Program-made: the position numbers and the translations under genes
Notes under the pieces: model-generated
The model's database searches: none
The model's input: the letters and a program-made list of their open reading frames with translations, nothing else
Told to the model about the DNA's origin: nothing
Shown here: positions 14,984 to 23,128 of the stretch, in pieces
Layout: every line of letters begins with the position of its first letter
How positions within the stretch are numbered: the first letter of the stretch is position 1
Source: JAYPUA01 sp038133845
Lineage (GTDB): Bacteria; SAR324; NAC60-12
Direction of reading: 5' to 3'
Length of the DNA stretch: 30,929 bases
Assembly (NCBI GenBank): GCA_038133845.1
Contig: JAYPUA010000040.1
Coordinates: 1-30,929, forward strand

Positions 14984-15843
14984 AAACCGGAGTCATCACC
15001 GACGGCATCAGCCGCGATTTTGAGCACGCGCTCTCCGTCATGGACGAGTTTGGGCTGAAGTATGCCGAGCTTCAGTTTGTCTGGGACAAGGAGGTCGGCT
15101 TCCTCGACTCCGGAGAGATTGCCCAAGTCAAGGAGCTCCTGAAGCGTCACGACAAGCAGGTGTCGAACATCTGCCACCACATCTTCGCGGGCATGCCGAT
15201 GAGCACCAAGCCCGGGGAACCGTTGCATGTGCAGCATCTGGATCGCCTCAAGCGCTGCATGGAGATCGCCCACGAGGTCGGCTCTCCCAATGTGCGGATC
15301 CTCTCGCCAAAGAAGGAGCAGATTCTGTTTGGGGCTCACGGGGCCGAGCAGTGGAACGTCGCCAAGGGCGCCTGGGACGCCCTGCTGCCCCTCATCGCCC
15401 CGGCGCTCGACATTGCCCGGGATGCCGGAAAACCGCTGGTTGTGGAGACCGGCAACGGGACGATGGTCAACTCCTCCTGGACGGCCCGAAAGCTGATCGA
15501 CGATCTGGATGCCAAGGAGACCCTCAAGGTGCTCTGGGATCCGGCCAACAACTGCTGGTGCCACGAAACGGCGTTTCCGGATGGCTACGACCTGCTCCGC
15601 GACGGCTACATCGCCCACATCCACATCAAGGATGTCCATGCCGACACCCCCAAGGCGTATCTGGAGGTCCGGGAGATGGGCAAAGGACAGCTCGCCTCGC
15701 AGTTTCAGCCGATGGCGGATGCGCTTCGGGCCGACGGATATGATGGAGTGGTTTCCTTCGAGAGCGTCTACCATCCTGGCGATGGCGACTTCGAGGCCGG
15801 GTTCCGCCTGAACATTGGTCGATTTCTCGAACTCTTCGGGTAG
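14980..15843 (+). CDS. Sugar phosphate isomerase/epimerase-like TIM-barrel protein
   Basis: A 287-residue xylose-isomerase-like TIM barrel (AP-endonuclease-2 fold). Expected divalent-metal ligands are Glu156 (VVETGNG), Asp187 (LWDPANN), His215 (HIHIKDVH) and Glu261 (SFESVYHP). Characterised relatives include ketose 3-epimerases, hydroxypyruvate isomerase, inosose dehydratase/isomerase and 3-dehydroshikimate dehydratase. The gene starts in an ATGA overlap with the dehydrogenase and ends three bases before the hydratase gene. It points to a hydroxylated, sugar-like or cyclitol-like intermediate in the pathway. The reaction cannot be chosen among those options. Confidence 0.9.
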   Translation: MKTGVITDGISRDFEHALSVMDEFGLKYAELQFVWDKEVGFLDSGEIAQVKELLKRHDKQVSNICHHIFAGMPMSTKPGEPLHVQHLDRLKRCMEIAHEVGSPNVRILSPKKEQILFGAHGAEQWNVAKGAWDALLPLIAPALDIARDAGKPLVVETGNGTMVNSSWTARKLIDDLDAKETLKVLWDPANNCWCHETAFPDGYDLLRDGYIAHIHIKDVHADTPKAYLEVREMGKGQLASQFQPMADALRADGYDGVVSFESVYHPGDGDFEAGFRLNIGRFLELFG

Positions 15844-15846
15844 GCC

Positions 15847-16668
15847 ATGACGATTGCCCCCTCCCGGCACCCACACCTGGAAGGCCTGGCCCGCAAGCTC
15901 GCGGAAGCCTGGCAAAGCGCCTCTCAGATCGAAGGTCCCACCGCAGAGGAGCTTCCGGAAGACCGGGCACAGGCCTACTTCATCCAAGACCGGATGGCGG
16001 CCCACTTGGGGCTTCCGCTCTCCGGATGGAAAGTCGGTGCGACCAGCGCCCGCATGCGCGAACTCGATGGGCATGATGACGTGATCCCGGGGCGGATCTT
16101 CCAGCCCGTGACTTTCCTCGGTGCCACCCAGCAGCTGCCCGTCGAGCGCTTTCCTCACGCCCGGGCAGAGACGGAGTTCGCCTTCCGACTGCAGCAGGAC
16201 TGCCCATTGCGAGCAGCCCCGTGGACGGCGGAAGAGTTGGCGAACCAGGTGGTGCTGCACCCGGCGATCGAGATCATCGGCAACCGCCACACGCTCCCGA
16301 ACGGGACCCAGGCTCAGAGGTCGCTGATGACCATTGCCGACAACGGCGGAGGGATCGGCTTTGTGTTTGGCGACGCCTGTCCGGACTGGCAAAGCATCGA
16401 CTTTCGCCACCATCGAATTCGCCTCCGCGTCGATCAGCAGCCGGAGGCAGAGAACTTCCTGGGCGACCTGCGCGGCGAGCCACTTCAAGCCCTCGCCGAC
16501 CTGCTCAATCACCTCTCCGGACGCGGCATCCCGTTGCACGCCGGGGACTTCGTTTCCACCGGGGCGGCGACGATCCCGCAGCCCATCCAGGCCGGGTCTG
16601 TCGTTCAGGCCGACTTCGGAACAATCGGCAGCATCACCCTGAACTTCACCTCCGGAGCCTCCTCATGA
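15847..16668 (+). CDS. FAH-superfamily hydratase (MhpD / 2-keto-4-pentenoate hydratase-like)
   Basis: A 273-residue protein of the fumarylacetoacetate-hydrolase superfamily, hydratase/decarboxylase branch. GWKVGATS (60-67) is the typical hydratase loop. Predicted magnesium ligands are Glu108 and Glu110 (RAETEFAF) and Glu142 (HPAIEIIGNR). The C-terminal LHAGDFVSTGAAT and GSVVQADFGTIGSI match the family end. Relatives hydrate 2-hydroxy-alka-2,4-dienoates from ring cleavage or decarboxylate oxo-acids, and some handle sugar-acid-derived 2-oxo acids. It starts three bases after the TIM-barrel gene and overlaps the reductase gene by ATGA. Its presence implies a 2-oxo acid intermediate. Confidence 0.88.
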   Translation: MTIAPSRHPHLEGLARKLAEAWQSASQIEGPTAEELPEDRAQAYFIQDRMAAHLGLPLSGWKVGATSARMRELDGHDDVIPGRIFQPVTFLGATQQLPVERFPHARAETEFAFRLQQDCPLRAAPWTAEELANQVVLHPAIEIIGNRHTLPNGTQAQRSLMTIADNGGGIGFVFGDACPDWQSIDFRHHRIRLRVDQQPEAENFLGDLRGEPLQALADLLNHLSGRGIPLHAGDFVSTGAATIPQPIQAGSVVQADFGTIGSITLNFTSGASS

Positions 16669-17606
16669 GCCTGCAACAGACGGAGGTGGTCGTCGTCGGA
16701 GCCGGAGGCATGGGGGCGCTCTTCGGAGCGATCCTGCAGCAAGGCGGGATGGAGGTCGTGCTCGTCGACCCGAACGAGGCGCATGTTGCCGCCATCCAAA
16801 CCTCCGGACTGCATCTGGAAGGTTTTGGAGGCGAGCGGACGATGCCCATGACGGCAACCACCAACCCGGAAGACGTTCAGGCCGCCAGGCTGTTGCTCTT
16901 TCAGTGCAAGGGGCACGCGACCCGTGCGGCCGCAAAGAGCATCCGGCACCTTGTCCGGGGAGGCGCGGTGTGCATCAGCTTCCAGAACGGGCTGGGCAAT
17001 GAAGAGGTCATCGCCCACGAGGTCGGCTCGGAGCATGTTCTCGGAGGCCTGACGGCCATGGCCGGGATGCTCCTCGGTCCGGGAAGAGTTCGCGATTTCT
17101 CCCGGGTCCCTTCGTACCTGGGGGAGCTCTCGGGAGGCTGCTCCGAACGAGCGGACGCCATCGCTCGGGAGTTGACCGCTGCCGGGCTGGAAACTCACGC
17201 CTCGCCCAACATCCGCCAGGAGATCTGGAAGAAGCTGCTGGGCAACATCTCCATGAGCGCCCTGTCCGGGCTCACCGATCTCACGGCCGCAGAGTTGATG
17301 GCTCTCCCAGAGCTGAAGGCCATCAGCCTCGCGGCGATGGACGAGGCCTTGAGCGTCGGGCAGGCCGTGGGCATGGAGCTGGACCGGGATGCCGTGCTGC
17401 GGGGCATGGAGTTGATCTCTCAGCCGGGAGGCACCGGAGACAACAAGTCCTCGCTGTGTGTCGACCTCCTGAACCGCCGTCGCACCGAGGTCGACTTCAT
17501 CTACGGGAGCGTGATCGAGCTGGCCGAGTCCCAAGGCCTGGCAACACCGACGCTGAAGACCTTGCATGCCCTCGTCAAGGGGGTGGAATCTCGATTGGGA
17601 GTCTGA
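16665..17606 (+). CDS. Ketopantoate reductase-family (PanE/ApbA-like) oxidoreductase
   Basis: A 313-residue NAD(P)-dependent 2-oxo-acid reductase. The N-terminal Rossmann motif is VVVGAGGMGALFG (9-21), SFQNGLGNEE (105-114) is the family cofactor/substrate loop, and the catalytic lysine is Lys190 in EIWKKLLGNISMSAL with Asn194. The ATG at 16665 forms an ATGA overlap with the hydratase gene. Reading further upstream in this frame would run through the hydratase gene and is not protein-like. In this catabolic setting it is more likely a 2-hydroxyacid dehydrogenase or 2-oxoacid reductase of the pathway than a pantothenate enzyme. It could process the 2-oxo acid made by the neighbouring hydratase. 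Confidence 0.9.
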   Translation: MSLQQTEVVVVGAGGMGALFGAILQQGGMEVVLVDPNEAHVAAIQTSGLHLEGFGGERTMPMTATTNPEDVQAARLLLFQCKGHATRAAAKSIRHLVRGGAVCISFQNGLGNEEVIAHEVGSEHVLGGLTAMAGMLLGPGRVRDFSRVPSYLGELSGGCSERADAIARELTAAGLETHASPNIRQEIWKKLLGNISMSALSGLTDLTAAELMALPELKAISLAAMDEALSVGQAVGMELDRDAVLRGMELISQPGGTGDNKSSLCVDLLNRRRTEVDFIYGSVIELAESQGLATPTLKTLHALVKGVESRLGV

Positions 17607-17609
17607 GTC

Positions 17610-18395
17610 ATGAAACCATTTGCGGGACAGACCGCTTTCATCTCCGGAAGCTCCAAGGGCATCGGGTTTGCCTGCGCGCGCAAGCTCGCTGCCGAAGGAG
17701 CCCAGGTCTTCCTCGCAGCCTCCAGCGAGGAGCGCCTGCAGGAGGCGGCAGAGCGCATTCGCTCCGAGACCGGCGCGGAGGTTGGCTTCCACGCCTCGGA
17801 TCTCCGGACGTTGGAAGGCTGCCAGGCGTCAACCGAGGCGCTGCTGGCCCGGTTTGGGGGCTGTCACCTGCTGATCAACTCTGCCGGAGCGACCCGGGGC
17901 GGCCTGTTCCCGGATCAGCCGGATGAGGAGATGCTGGATGGGTTTGCCCTCAAGTTTCACGGAGCCGTAAGGCTCTCTCGCCTGCTGTGGCCGGAGCTGA
18001 AGAAAACCCATGGGGTCGTGGTCAACATTGTCGGAGGTGCGGCGCGGACTCCCTCTCGAGACTTCATGGTCGGTGGCGCCGTCAATGCGGCGCTGGCCAA
18101 CTTCTCCAAGGCACTGGCCGATCAGGGGCTGACCGATGACGTGAACGTCAACTGGATCCTGCCCGGACTGACCGAGACGGAGCGTCTGGAGCGCCTCCTT
18201 GAGGGCAAGTCGCAGATGCAGAACAAGCCCAGGGAGCAGGTCCGGGAAGAGGTCCTCCGCAACGAGGGCATCCGCCGTCTGGGCCAGCCGGAAGACGTCG
18301 CCGAGTTAACAGCGTTCCTCTGCTCTCCGGCCGCGCGGCACCTGCACGGCGCGGGCATCCCGCTCGATGGCGGCTCCGGGAAGGGATACTACTGA
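17610..18395 (+). CDS. Atypical short-chain dehydrogenase/reductase lacking the catalytic tetrad
   Basis: A 261-residue SDR-fold protein. The cofactor motif GSSKGIG (13-19) and NSAG (90-93) are intact. Where SDRs carry Ser, Tyr-x3-Lys and a helix-4 Asn, this protein has VVNIVGGAAR (Gly142/143), DFMVGGAVNAAL (Phe152, no Lys at +4) and Lys115. Residue 252 onward (LDGGSGKGYY) is a normal SDR end. A branch of SDRs with an NAAL motif in this place is known, and its chemistry is generally unclear. It may use other residues or bind NAD(P) without redox turnover. It starts three bases after the reductase gene and shares TGATG with the acyl-CoA dehydrogenase gene. Confidence 0.85.
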   Translation: MKPFAGQTAFISGSSKGIGFACARKLAAEGAQVFLAASSEERLQEAAERIRSETGAEVGFHASDLRTLEGCQASTEALLARFGGCHLLINSAGATRGGLFPDQPDEEMLDGFALKFHGAVRLSRLLWPELKKTHGVVVNIVGGAARTPSRDFMVGGAVNAALANFSKALADQGLTDDVNVNWILPGLTETERLERLLEGKSQMQNKPREQVREEVLRNEGIRRLGQPEDVAELTAFLCSPAARHLHGAGIPLDGGSGKGYY

Positions 18396-19567
18396 TGGAT
18401 TTTGGGCTCTCTCTGGAACAGAAGCTCTTGCTGCAGACCGTCAAGGAGTTCATCGCCAACGAGCTTCAGCCACTGGAGCAGGAGGTGGAGGACACCGGAA
18501 CCTTGAATTTGCAGGCAGCCCGAAGCCTGCTGAAGAAGTCGCTGGACCTGGGACTGTACGCGTTGAATGTCCCGGAGCGGTTCGGAGGTCCGGGGCTCTC
18601 GACCTTGGAGTGGATGCTGGTTGAGGAGCAGTTCGGGCACACTACCGACATTCTGGTCCGCCGGGCATTTGGCAATGTCTACGACCTGCTCTTCGAGGGC
18701 ACCCCGGAGCAGGTGGAGCGCTGGCTGCTTCCCAGTGTGCGTGGAGAGCGGGTGTTTTCGCTGGCCTTCACGGAGCCAGAGGCCGGTTCCGATGCGGCAG
18801 GAATCCGGACCCGTGCCGAACGGGACGGCTCCGGGTGGGTGATTCAGGGCCGCAAGCACTTCATCTCGGATGGAGAATTCTCGGACTTCTTCATCATCAC
18901 CGCGGTCACCGATCCGCAGGCCGGGGGTCGGGGCATCTCAACCTTCATCGTCGACAAGGACACTCCCGGACTCTCGGTGGGACGCGATCAGCCGATGATG
19001 GGGCTGCGGGGGACGTCGCATGTGGAGTTGTTCTTTGACGCGATGACGGTCGGTCCGGAGGCGCTGCTGGGAGCAGAAGGCCAGGGGCTCAAGCTGGCCC
19101 TGGAGACGCTAGGCCGGGTTCGCCTTGCTCAGGTGGGTGCCCGGGCGATCGGGAAGGCCACACATGTCCTGGAGCTGGCTCAGGAGTATGCGAACCAGCG
19201 GGTGCAGTTTGGACAGAGCATCGGCAACTTTCAGCTGGTGCAGCAGATGCTGGCCGACAGCGCCATCGAGATCAATGCGGCGCGTCTGGCGCTGCTCCAT
19301 ACGGCCTGGGAGGCGGATCAAGGACGGGAGGTCCGAGCTCGGATCTCCATGGTCAAGGTGCAGGCTTCGGAGACGCTGGGGCGTGTGGTCGACCGGGCGA
19401 TGCAGATTTTTGGAGGCATGGGCTTCAGCAAGGACCTCCCGATTGAGCGCTACTACCGGGATGCCCGGATCTATCGGATCTACGACGGCACCTCGGAGAT
19501 TCACCGAACCGTTATCGCCCGCGCGTTGGCAAAAGGTGCCCGACACCTGTACGACCTGGAGAGTTGA
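18395..19567 (+). CDS. Acyl-CoA dehydrogenase
   Basis: A 390-residue FAD-dependent acyl-CoA dehydrogenase with the usual three parts. These are an N-terminal helical domain, a middle beta domain with LAFTEPEAGSDAAG and GRKHFISDGEFSDFF, and a C-terminal helical domain with QVRFGQSIGNFQLVQ-type packing (VQFGQSIGNFQLVQ) and QIFGGMGFSKDLPIERYYRD. The usual catalytic Glu of the YEGTSE motif is Asp364 here (RIYDGTSEIHR); Asp is known at this place in some ACAD branches. The enzyme should introduce an alpha,beta double bond into an acyl-CoA made by the adjacent CoA-transferase. It passes electrons to ETF, which is not encoded here. The start codon shares TGATG with the preceding SDR. Confidence 0.94.
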   Translation: MDFGLSLEQKLLLQTVKEFIANELQPLEQEVEDTGTLNLQAARSLLKKSLDLGLYALNVPERFGGPGLSTLEWMLVEEQFGHTTDILVRRAFGNVYDLLFEGTPEQVERWLLPSVRGERVFSLAFTEPEAGSDAAGIRTRAERDGSGWVIQGRKHFISDGEFSDFFIITAVTDPQAGGRGISTFIVDKDTPGLSVGRDQPMMGLRGTSHVELFFDAMTVGPEALLGAEGQGLKLALETLGRVRLAQVGARAIGKATHVLELAQEYANQRVQFGQSIGNFQLVQQMLADSAIEINAARLALLHTAWEADQGREVRARISMVKVQASETLGRVVDRAMQIFGGMGFSKDLPIERYYRDARIYRIYDGTSEIHRTVIARALAKGARHLYDLES

Positions 19568-19569
19568 TC

Positions 19570-21108
19570 ATGCCGGTTCAGTTTCTCAGTGCAGAGGAGG
19601 CCATTCGCCAGATTCCGGATGAGGCGACCGTCGGCCTGATCGGCGGCGGCGGCGGGCTGGTGGAGGCCTCCATGCTTCATGAGCAGGTGGAGCGGCGCTT
19701 CCTGTCCACCGGACATCCGCGGCGGCTGACCTGCATCCACGCGCTGGGCATTGGTGATCGAGAATCCCGGGGGATGAACCGCTTTGCCCACCCCGGCTTG
19801 GTCCGGAGGGTGATCGGTGGGCACTGGGTCTGGTCGCCGAGGATGCAACAGCTCGCCCGCGACAACGAGATCGAGGCGTACGTTCTCCCCGGAGGCGTCG
19901 TCATGCAGCTGATGCGCGAGGTGGCAGCAAAGCGTCCCGGGCTGATCACACACGTCGGATTGGGAACCTTCGTTGACCCGGAGCTGGAGGGCGGACGCAT
20001 GAACGCTGCTGCCCAGGAGCCGCTGGTTGAGCGGATCTCCATCGATGGCCGGACCTACCTGCGCTACCTGCCCATCCCTGTGGATGTGGCGCTGCTCAAG
20101 GGGTCTCGGGCCGATGCGGAGGGCAATATCTCGCTGGAGGAGGAGCCGGCAAATGTGGACATCTACGCGATGGCAGCAGCAGCCCACAACTCGGGAGGCC
20201 AGGTCATCTTTCAGGTCCGAGAGCAGGTTCCTGCCGGAGCACTTCCTGCGCGGGAGGTGCGCATCCCCTCGGCAATTGTGGATGTGGTTGTGGTCGATCC
20301 GGAGCAGCGTCAGGGCTATGAGTTGGTCTACGATCCCTCGATCTCCGGAGAGAGCCGGGACCTGAGCTATCAGAGCCCGCCGCCAGAGTTCTCGGTGCGG
20401 CTCGCCATTGCCCGCCGGGCGCAACAGGAGTTGCAGGACGGGGCGGTGATCAACTTCGGGTTTGGCATCCCCGATCAGGTGGCCTCCCTGATCGCCAGCG
20501 AGGGTTCCTCCGGACGCTATTACCAGACCATCGAGCACGGCACCTACGGAGGCAGTCTGCTGACCGGGAACCTGTTCGGCTATGCGAAGAACCCAACCTG
20601 CATGATTGATGGGCCCTCGCAGTTCGATTTCTACTCCGGAGGCGGCCTCGATATCGCCTTTTTGGGGTTTGGGCAAATCGACGCGCAGGGCAGCGTCAAT
20701 GTCTCCAAGCTGGGTGGGGTCACGGTCGGCCCCGGAGGCTTCATCGACATTGCGCAAAACGCCCGCAAGGTGGTGTTCTGCGGAACCTTCGATGCGAAGG
20801 GGACCCGGCTGGAGACTGGAGAGGGGCGGCTGGAGGTGAGCCATCCCGGGAGCATCCGCAAGCTGGTTCGCGAGGTTGATCAGGTCACCTTCTCCGGACC
20901 ACAGGCCCTCGTGCAGAACCAGGAGGTCCTCTATGTGACGGAGCGGGCGGTGTTCCGTCTGACCCCTGAAGGCGTGACGCTCACCGAGGTCGCTCCTGGA
21001 GTGGACCTGGAGCGCGACGTCCTGCAGCAAATGGACTTTGTGCCCCGAATTCCGGACACGCCGAAGCCAATGGAGGCCCGGTGCTTCCTGAAGGAGCAAC
21101 GTGGATAA
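19570..21108 (+). CDS. Class I acyl-CoA:carboxylate CoA-transferase (YdiF / propionate CoA-transferase-like)
   Basis: A 512-residue fused CoA-transferase, joining the alpha- and beta-type halves in one chain as in YdiF and propionate CoA-transferase. LIGGGGGLVEAS (23-34) starts the first half. NFGFGIPDQVASL and the catalytic glutamate Glu322 in TIEHGTYGG mark the second; this Glu forms the glutamyl-CoA intermediate. ATG 19570 has GGAGAG six bases upstream. A TTG at 19564 is in frame but sits on that ribosome site. It overlaps the following gene by eight bases. It is the probable entry into CoA chemistry, activating a pathway acid at the expense of acetyl-CoA or another thioester, and its neighbours (acyl-CoA dehydrogenase, two hydratases) work on the product. 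Confidence 0.93.
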   Translation: MPVQFLSAEEAIRQIPDEATVGLIGGGGGLVEASMLHEQVERRFLSTGHPRRLTCIHALGIGDRESRGMNRFAHPGLVRRVIGGHWVWSPRMQQLARDNEIEAYVLPGGVVMQLMREVAAKRPGLITHVGLGTFVDPELEGGRMNAAAQEPLVERISIDGRTYLRYLPIPVDVALLKGSRADAEGNISLEEEPANVDIYAMAAAAHNSGGQVIFQVREQVPAGALPAREVRIPSAIVDVVVVDPEQRQGYELVYDPSISGESRDLSYQSPPPEFSVRLAIARRAQQELQDGAVINFGFGIPDQVASLIASEGSSGRYYQTIEHGTYGGSLLTGNLFGYAKNPTCMIDGPSQFDFYSGGGLDIAFLGFGQIDAQGSVNVSKLGGVTVGPGGFIDIAQNARKVVFCGTFDAKGTRLETGEGRLEVSHPGSIRKLVREVDQVTFSGPQALVQNQEVLYVTERAVFRLTPEGVTLTEVAPGVDLERDVLQQMDFVPRIPDTPKPMEARCFLKEQRG

Positions 21109-22132
21109 GGTCCGGCTGGCGATCATCGGGATGGGGATGATCGGAAAGCGTCACCTGCGAGCCCTGCAGGAGGTTTCGGAGGTGGAGCTTGCAGGGGCTG
21201 TGGATCCGGACCCTCGGACACAAGAGATCGCGGAGGCTGCCGGAGCGTCGTGGCATTCGTCAGCAGAGGAGCTGCTTGGTTCGACGACTCCGGATGGGAT
21301 CATCGTCAGCACGCCTACGGAGTTGCACCTTGAGCCCACGCTCCTTGCGCTGCAGTCGGGATGTCACGTCCTGGTGGAGAAGCCCATCGCCGCGACGCTG
21401 GAGGAAGCCGGACAGATCCTGGAGGCTGCGGCGCAGGCCCGGCGCGAGGTCCTGGTGGGACACCACCGGCGCCACTATGGGCTGATGACGAAGGCCCGTG
21501 AGGTGATCCAGAGCGGTCAACTCGGCACCCTGCTGGCTGTGCACGGCCAGTGGACCACCCGGAAGTCGGATGCCTACTACGATTTTCCCTGGCGGCAGCA
21601 GCGCTCTTCCGGACCGGTGCTGATCAACCTGATCCACGAGATGGACATCCTGCGCTACGTCTGTGGAGAAGTGCGCTCCGTGTGCGCCCGAATTCAGGGC
21701 GGCTTCCGGGGACACCCGAAAGAGGAGACCGCTGCGCTGGTGCTGGAGTTTGTCTCCGGAGCACTGGGGACCTTTCTGCTCTCCGATGCCACACCGTCGC
21801 CCTGGACCTGGGAGCATGGCACCGGGGAAAACGCCGGATTTCCTCGAACGGGGCAAAACTCCTACCGATTTTTGGGAACCGAGGCGGCGCTGGAGTTTCC
21901 CAACCTGATGCTCTGGACCGCAGAGGGCCAGCCGGATTGGCAACACCGGATGTCTGCAGAGTCGCTGGAGGTCGCCCTGGAAGATGCCTACGTGGCGCAG
22001 ATTCGTCACTTTGCCGCAGTGATCCGGGGGCAGGAGGTGCCGCGCATTTCCGGAGCCGATGCCACCCGCACCCTGGCAGCCACGCTGGCGGTGTTTGAGT
22101 CTGCAGAGCAGCAGCGCCCGGTGGGCCTGTGA
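21101..22132 (+). CDS. Gfo/Idh/MocA-family oxidoreductase
   Basis: A 343-residue NAD(P)-dependent dehydrogenase. The Rossmann motif is IIGMGMIGKRH (8-18). The conserved EKP triplet is at 93-95 (LVEKPIA), and the substrate-domain segment is GPVLINLIHEMDILRY (171-186), where His179 takes the catalytic-His position. Characterised relatives oxidise sugars and cyclitols such as inositol. The start is GTG at 21101 with AAGGAG five bases upstream, inside the end of the CoA-transferase gene. It ends in a GTGA overlap with the crotonase gene. Its presence in the middle of a CoA-dependent gene set is unexpected and argues for a hydroxylated, probably cyclic or sugar-like, substrate. Confidence 0.92.
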   Translation: MDKVRLAIIGMGMIGKRHLRALQEVSEVELAGAVDPDPRTQEIAEAAGASWHSSAEELLGSTTPDGIIVSTPTELHLEPTLLALQSGCHVLVEKPIAATLEEAGQILEAAAQARREVLVGHHRRHYGLMTKAREVIQSGQLGTLLAVHGQWTTRKSDAYYDFPWRQQRSSGPVLINLIHEMDILRYVCGEVRSVCARIQGGFRGHPKEETAALVLEFVSGALGTFLLSDATPSPWTWEHGTGENAGFPRTGQNSYRFLGTEAALEFPNLMLWTAEGQPDWQHRMSAESLEVALEDAYVAQIRHFAAVIRGQEVPRISGADATRTLAATLAVFESAEQQRPVGL

Positions 22133-22902
22133 ACTACCGCCACCTCACCGTGGAGCAGCGCGCAGGTCGGATGGAGGTCACCATGAACCGTCCGGAGGTC
22201 CTGAACGCCCTCAACTCCGAGGCTCACTTTGAGCTGGCAGACGCCTTCGACCGCTTTGCTGCAGACGAGTCACTGCATGTGGCAACCCTCACGGGTGCTG
22301 GCGAACGAGCCTTCTGTGTGGGCTCCGACCTGAAGGAGCGTGCCGCAGTCGGGCACGACCAAATGCCGCCGACCGGCTTTGCCGGGCTGACCGAACGCTT
22401 CGACCTGCACAAGCCCCTGATCGCGCTGGTCAACGGAGACGCGATTGGAGGCGGAATGGAGGTGGTCCTGGCCTGTGATCTGGCTCTGGCTGTCGATCAG
22501 GCCCGCTTCGGCCTCCCGGAGCCCAAGGTCGGGCTGGCCGCGAGCGGCGGCCTGCACCGCCTGGCACGTCAGGTGCCGCTGAAGGTGGGGTTGGAGGTCG
22601 CCTTGACCGGACAGTTGATCGACGCCCCCACGGCTCAACGGTTCGGACTGATCAACCGCGTCGTTCCCCGGAGTCGCTTTGAGGACGCCACGGAGCAGCT
22701 GTTGCGCGAACTTGAAGCCTGCGCTCCTCTGGCCCTGAGGGCGACCAAGCAGATGATCTTCTCCGGATTGGATCACGCCGGATTGGCGGAGGCCTACCAA
22801 GGGCACTATCCGGAATACGAGCGCATGCTCCTCAGCGAGGATGCGCGTGAAGGCAATCAGGCCTTTGTGGAAAAACGTCCTCCAGCCTGGAAGGGCAGGT
22901 AG
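22129..22902 (+). CDS. Enoyl-CoA hydratase/isomerase (crotonase family)
   Basis: A 257-residue crotonase. The oxyanion-hole segments are ERAFCVGSDLKE (59-70) and GDAIGGGMEV (103-112). Both catalytic glutamates of true hydratases are present: Glu111 (GGGMEV) and Glu131 (FGLPEPKVGL). The start is GTG at 22129 in a four-base overlap with the Gfo/Idh gene. It would hydrate the enoyl-CoA made by the acyl-CoA dehydrogenase. Other crotonase reactions, including retro-Claisen ring opening, cannot be excluded, and the lack of a thiolase makes that option worth testing. Confidence 0.93.
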   Translation: MNYRHLTVEQRAGRMEVTMNRPEVLNALNSEAHFELADAFDRFAADESLHVATLTGAGERAFCVGSDLKERAAVGHDQMPPTGFAGLTERFDLHKPLIALVNGDAIGGGMEVVLACDLALAVDQARFGLPEPKVGLAASGGLHRLARQVPLKVGLEVALTGQLIDAPTAQRFGLINRVVPRSRFEDATEQLLRELEACAPLALRATKQMIFSGLDHAGLAEAYQGHYPEYERMLLSEDAREGNQAFVEKRPPAWKGR

Positions 22903-22930
22903 TTGTTCTCAGTTCACCTCACGGAGACTC

Positions 22931-23128
22931 ATGCCGGTCTGCAACCGCTGCGAAAAAAGCTTTGACGTCGAAACCGCTCCCGGAGCGCTGATGTTCGGAC
23001 ACCCCTCTACCGTCTCGGAGGCGGTTCCGGTCTGGAAGGCCCACCTCTGTCAGGAGTGCGAGGTGGAGATTGTGCGCGACTTCAAGCGAAAGCCCCTGAT
23101 GACCGATCCGCTGCAAAAGGAGACATGA
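22931..23128 (+). CDS. Small zinc-ribbon-like CxxC protein of unknown function
   Basis: A 65-residue protein with two CxxC pairs, Cys4/Cys7 (CNRC) and Cys40/Cys43 (CQEC), separated by 32 residues, a layout expected to bind one zinc. The C-terminal third is basic (VRDFKRKP). I do not recognise a named family. It begins 28 bases after the crotonase stop with GGAG five bases upstream. Its stop overlaps the MaoC start by ATGA, so it is almost certainly translated and coupled to that gene. It could be a metal-binding accessory subunit, a regulator or a partner of the hot-dog enzyme. No function is assigned. Confidence 0.75.
   Translation: MPVCNRCEKSFDVETAPGALMFGHPSTVSEAVPVWKAHLCQECEVEIVRDFKRKPLMTDPLQKET

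Noticed and set aside
14896..16539. A 547-codon minus-strand open frame opposite the TIM-barrel and hydratase genes
   Set aside because: The plus strand carries two complete, motif-bearing proteins here with overlapping starts and stops; the antisense product has no recognisable motif.
16221..16664. N-terminal extension of the ketopantoate-reductase-like gene
   Set aside because: The extra residues come from reading the hydratase gene out of frame; ATG 16665 gives a normal Rossmann start and an ATGA overlap.
19501..21126. A 541-codon minus-strand open frame opposite the CoA-transferase gene
   Set aside because: Mirror frame of a full-length CoA-transferase with its catalytic Glu and a ribosome site; the antisense translation is low-complexity.
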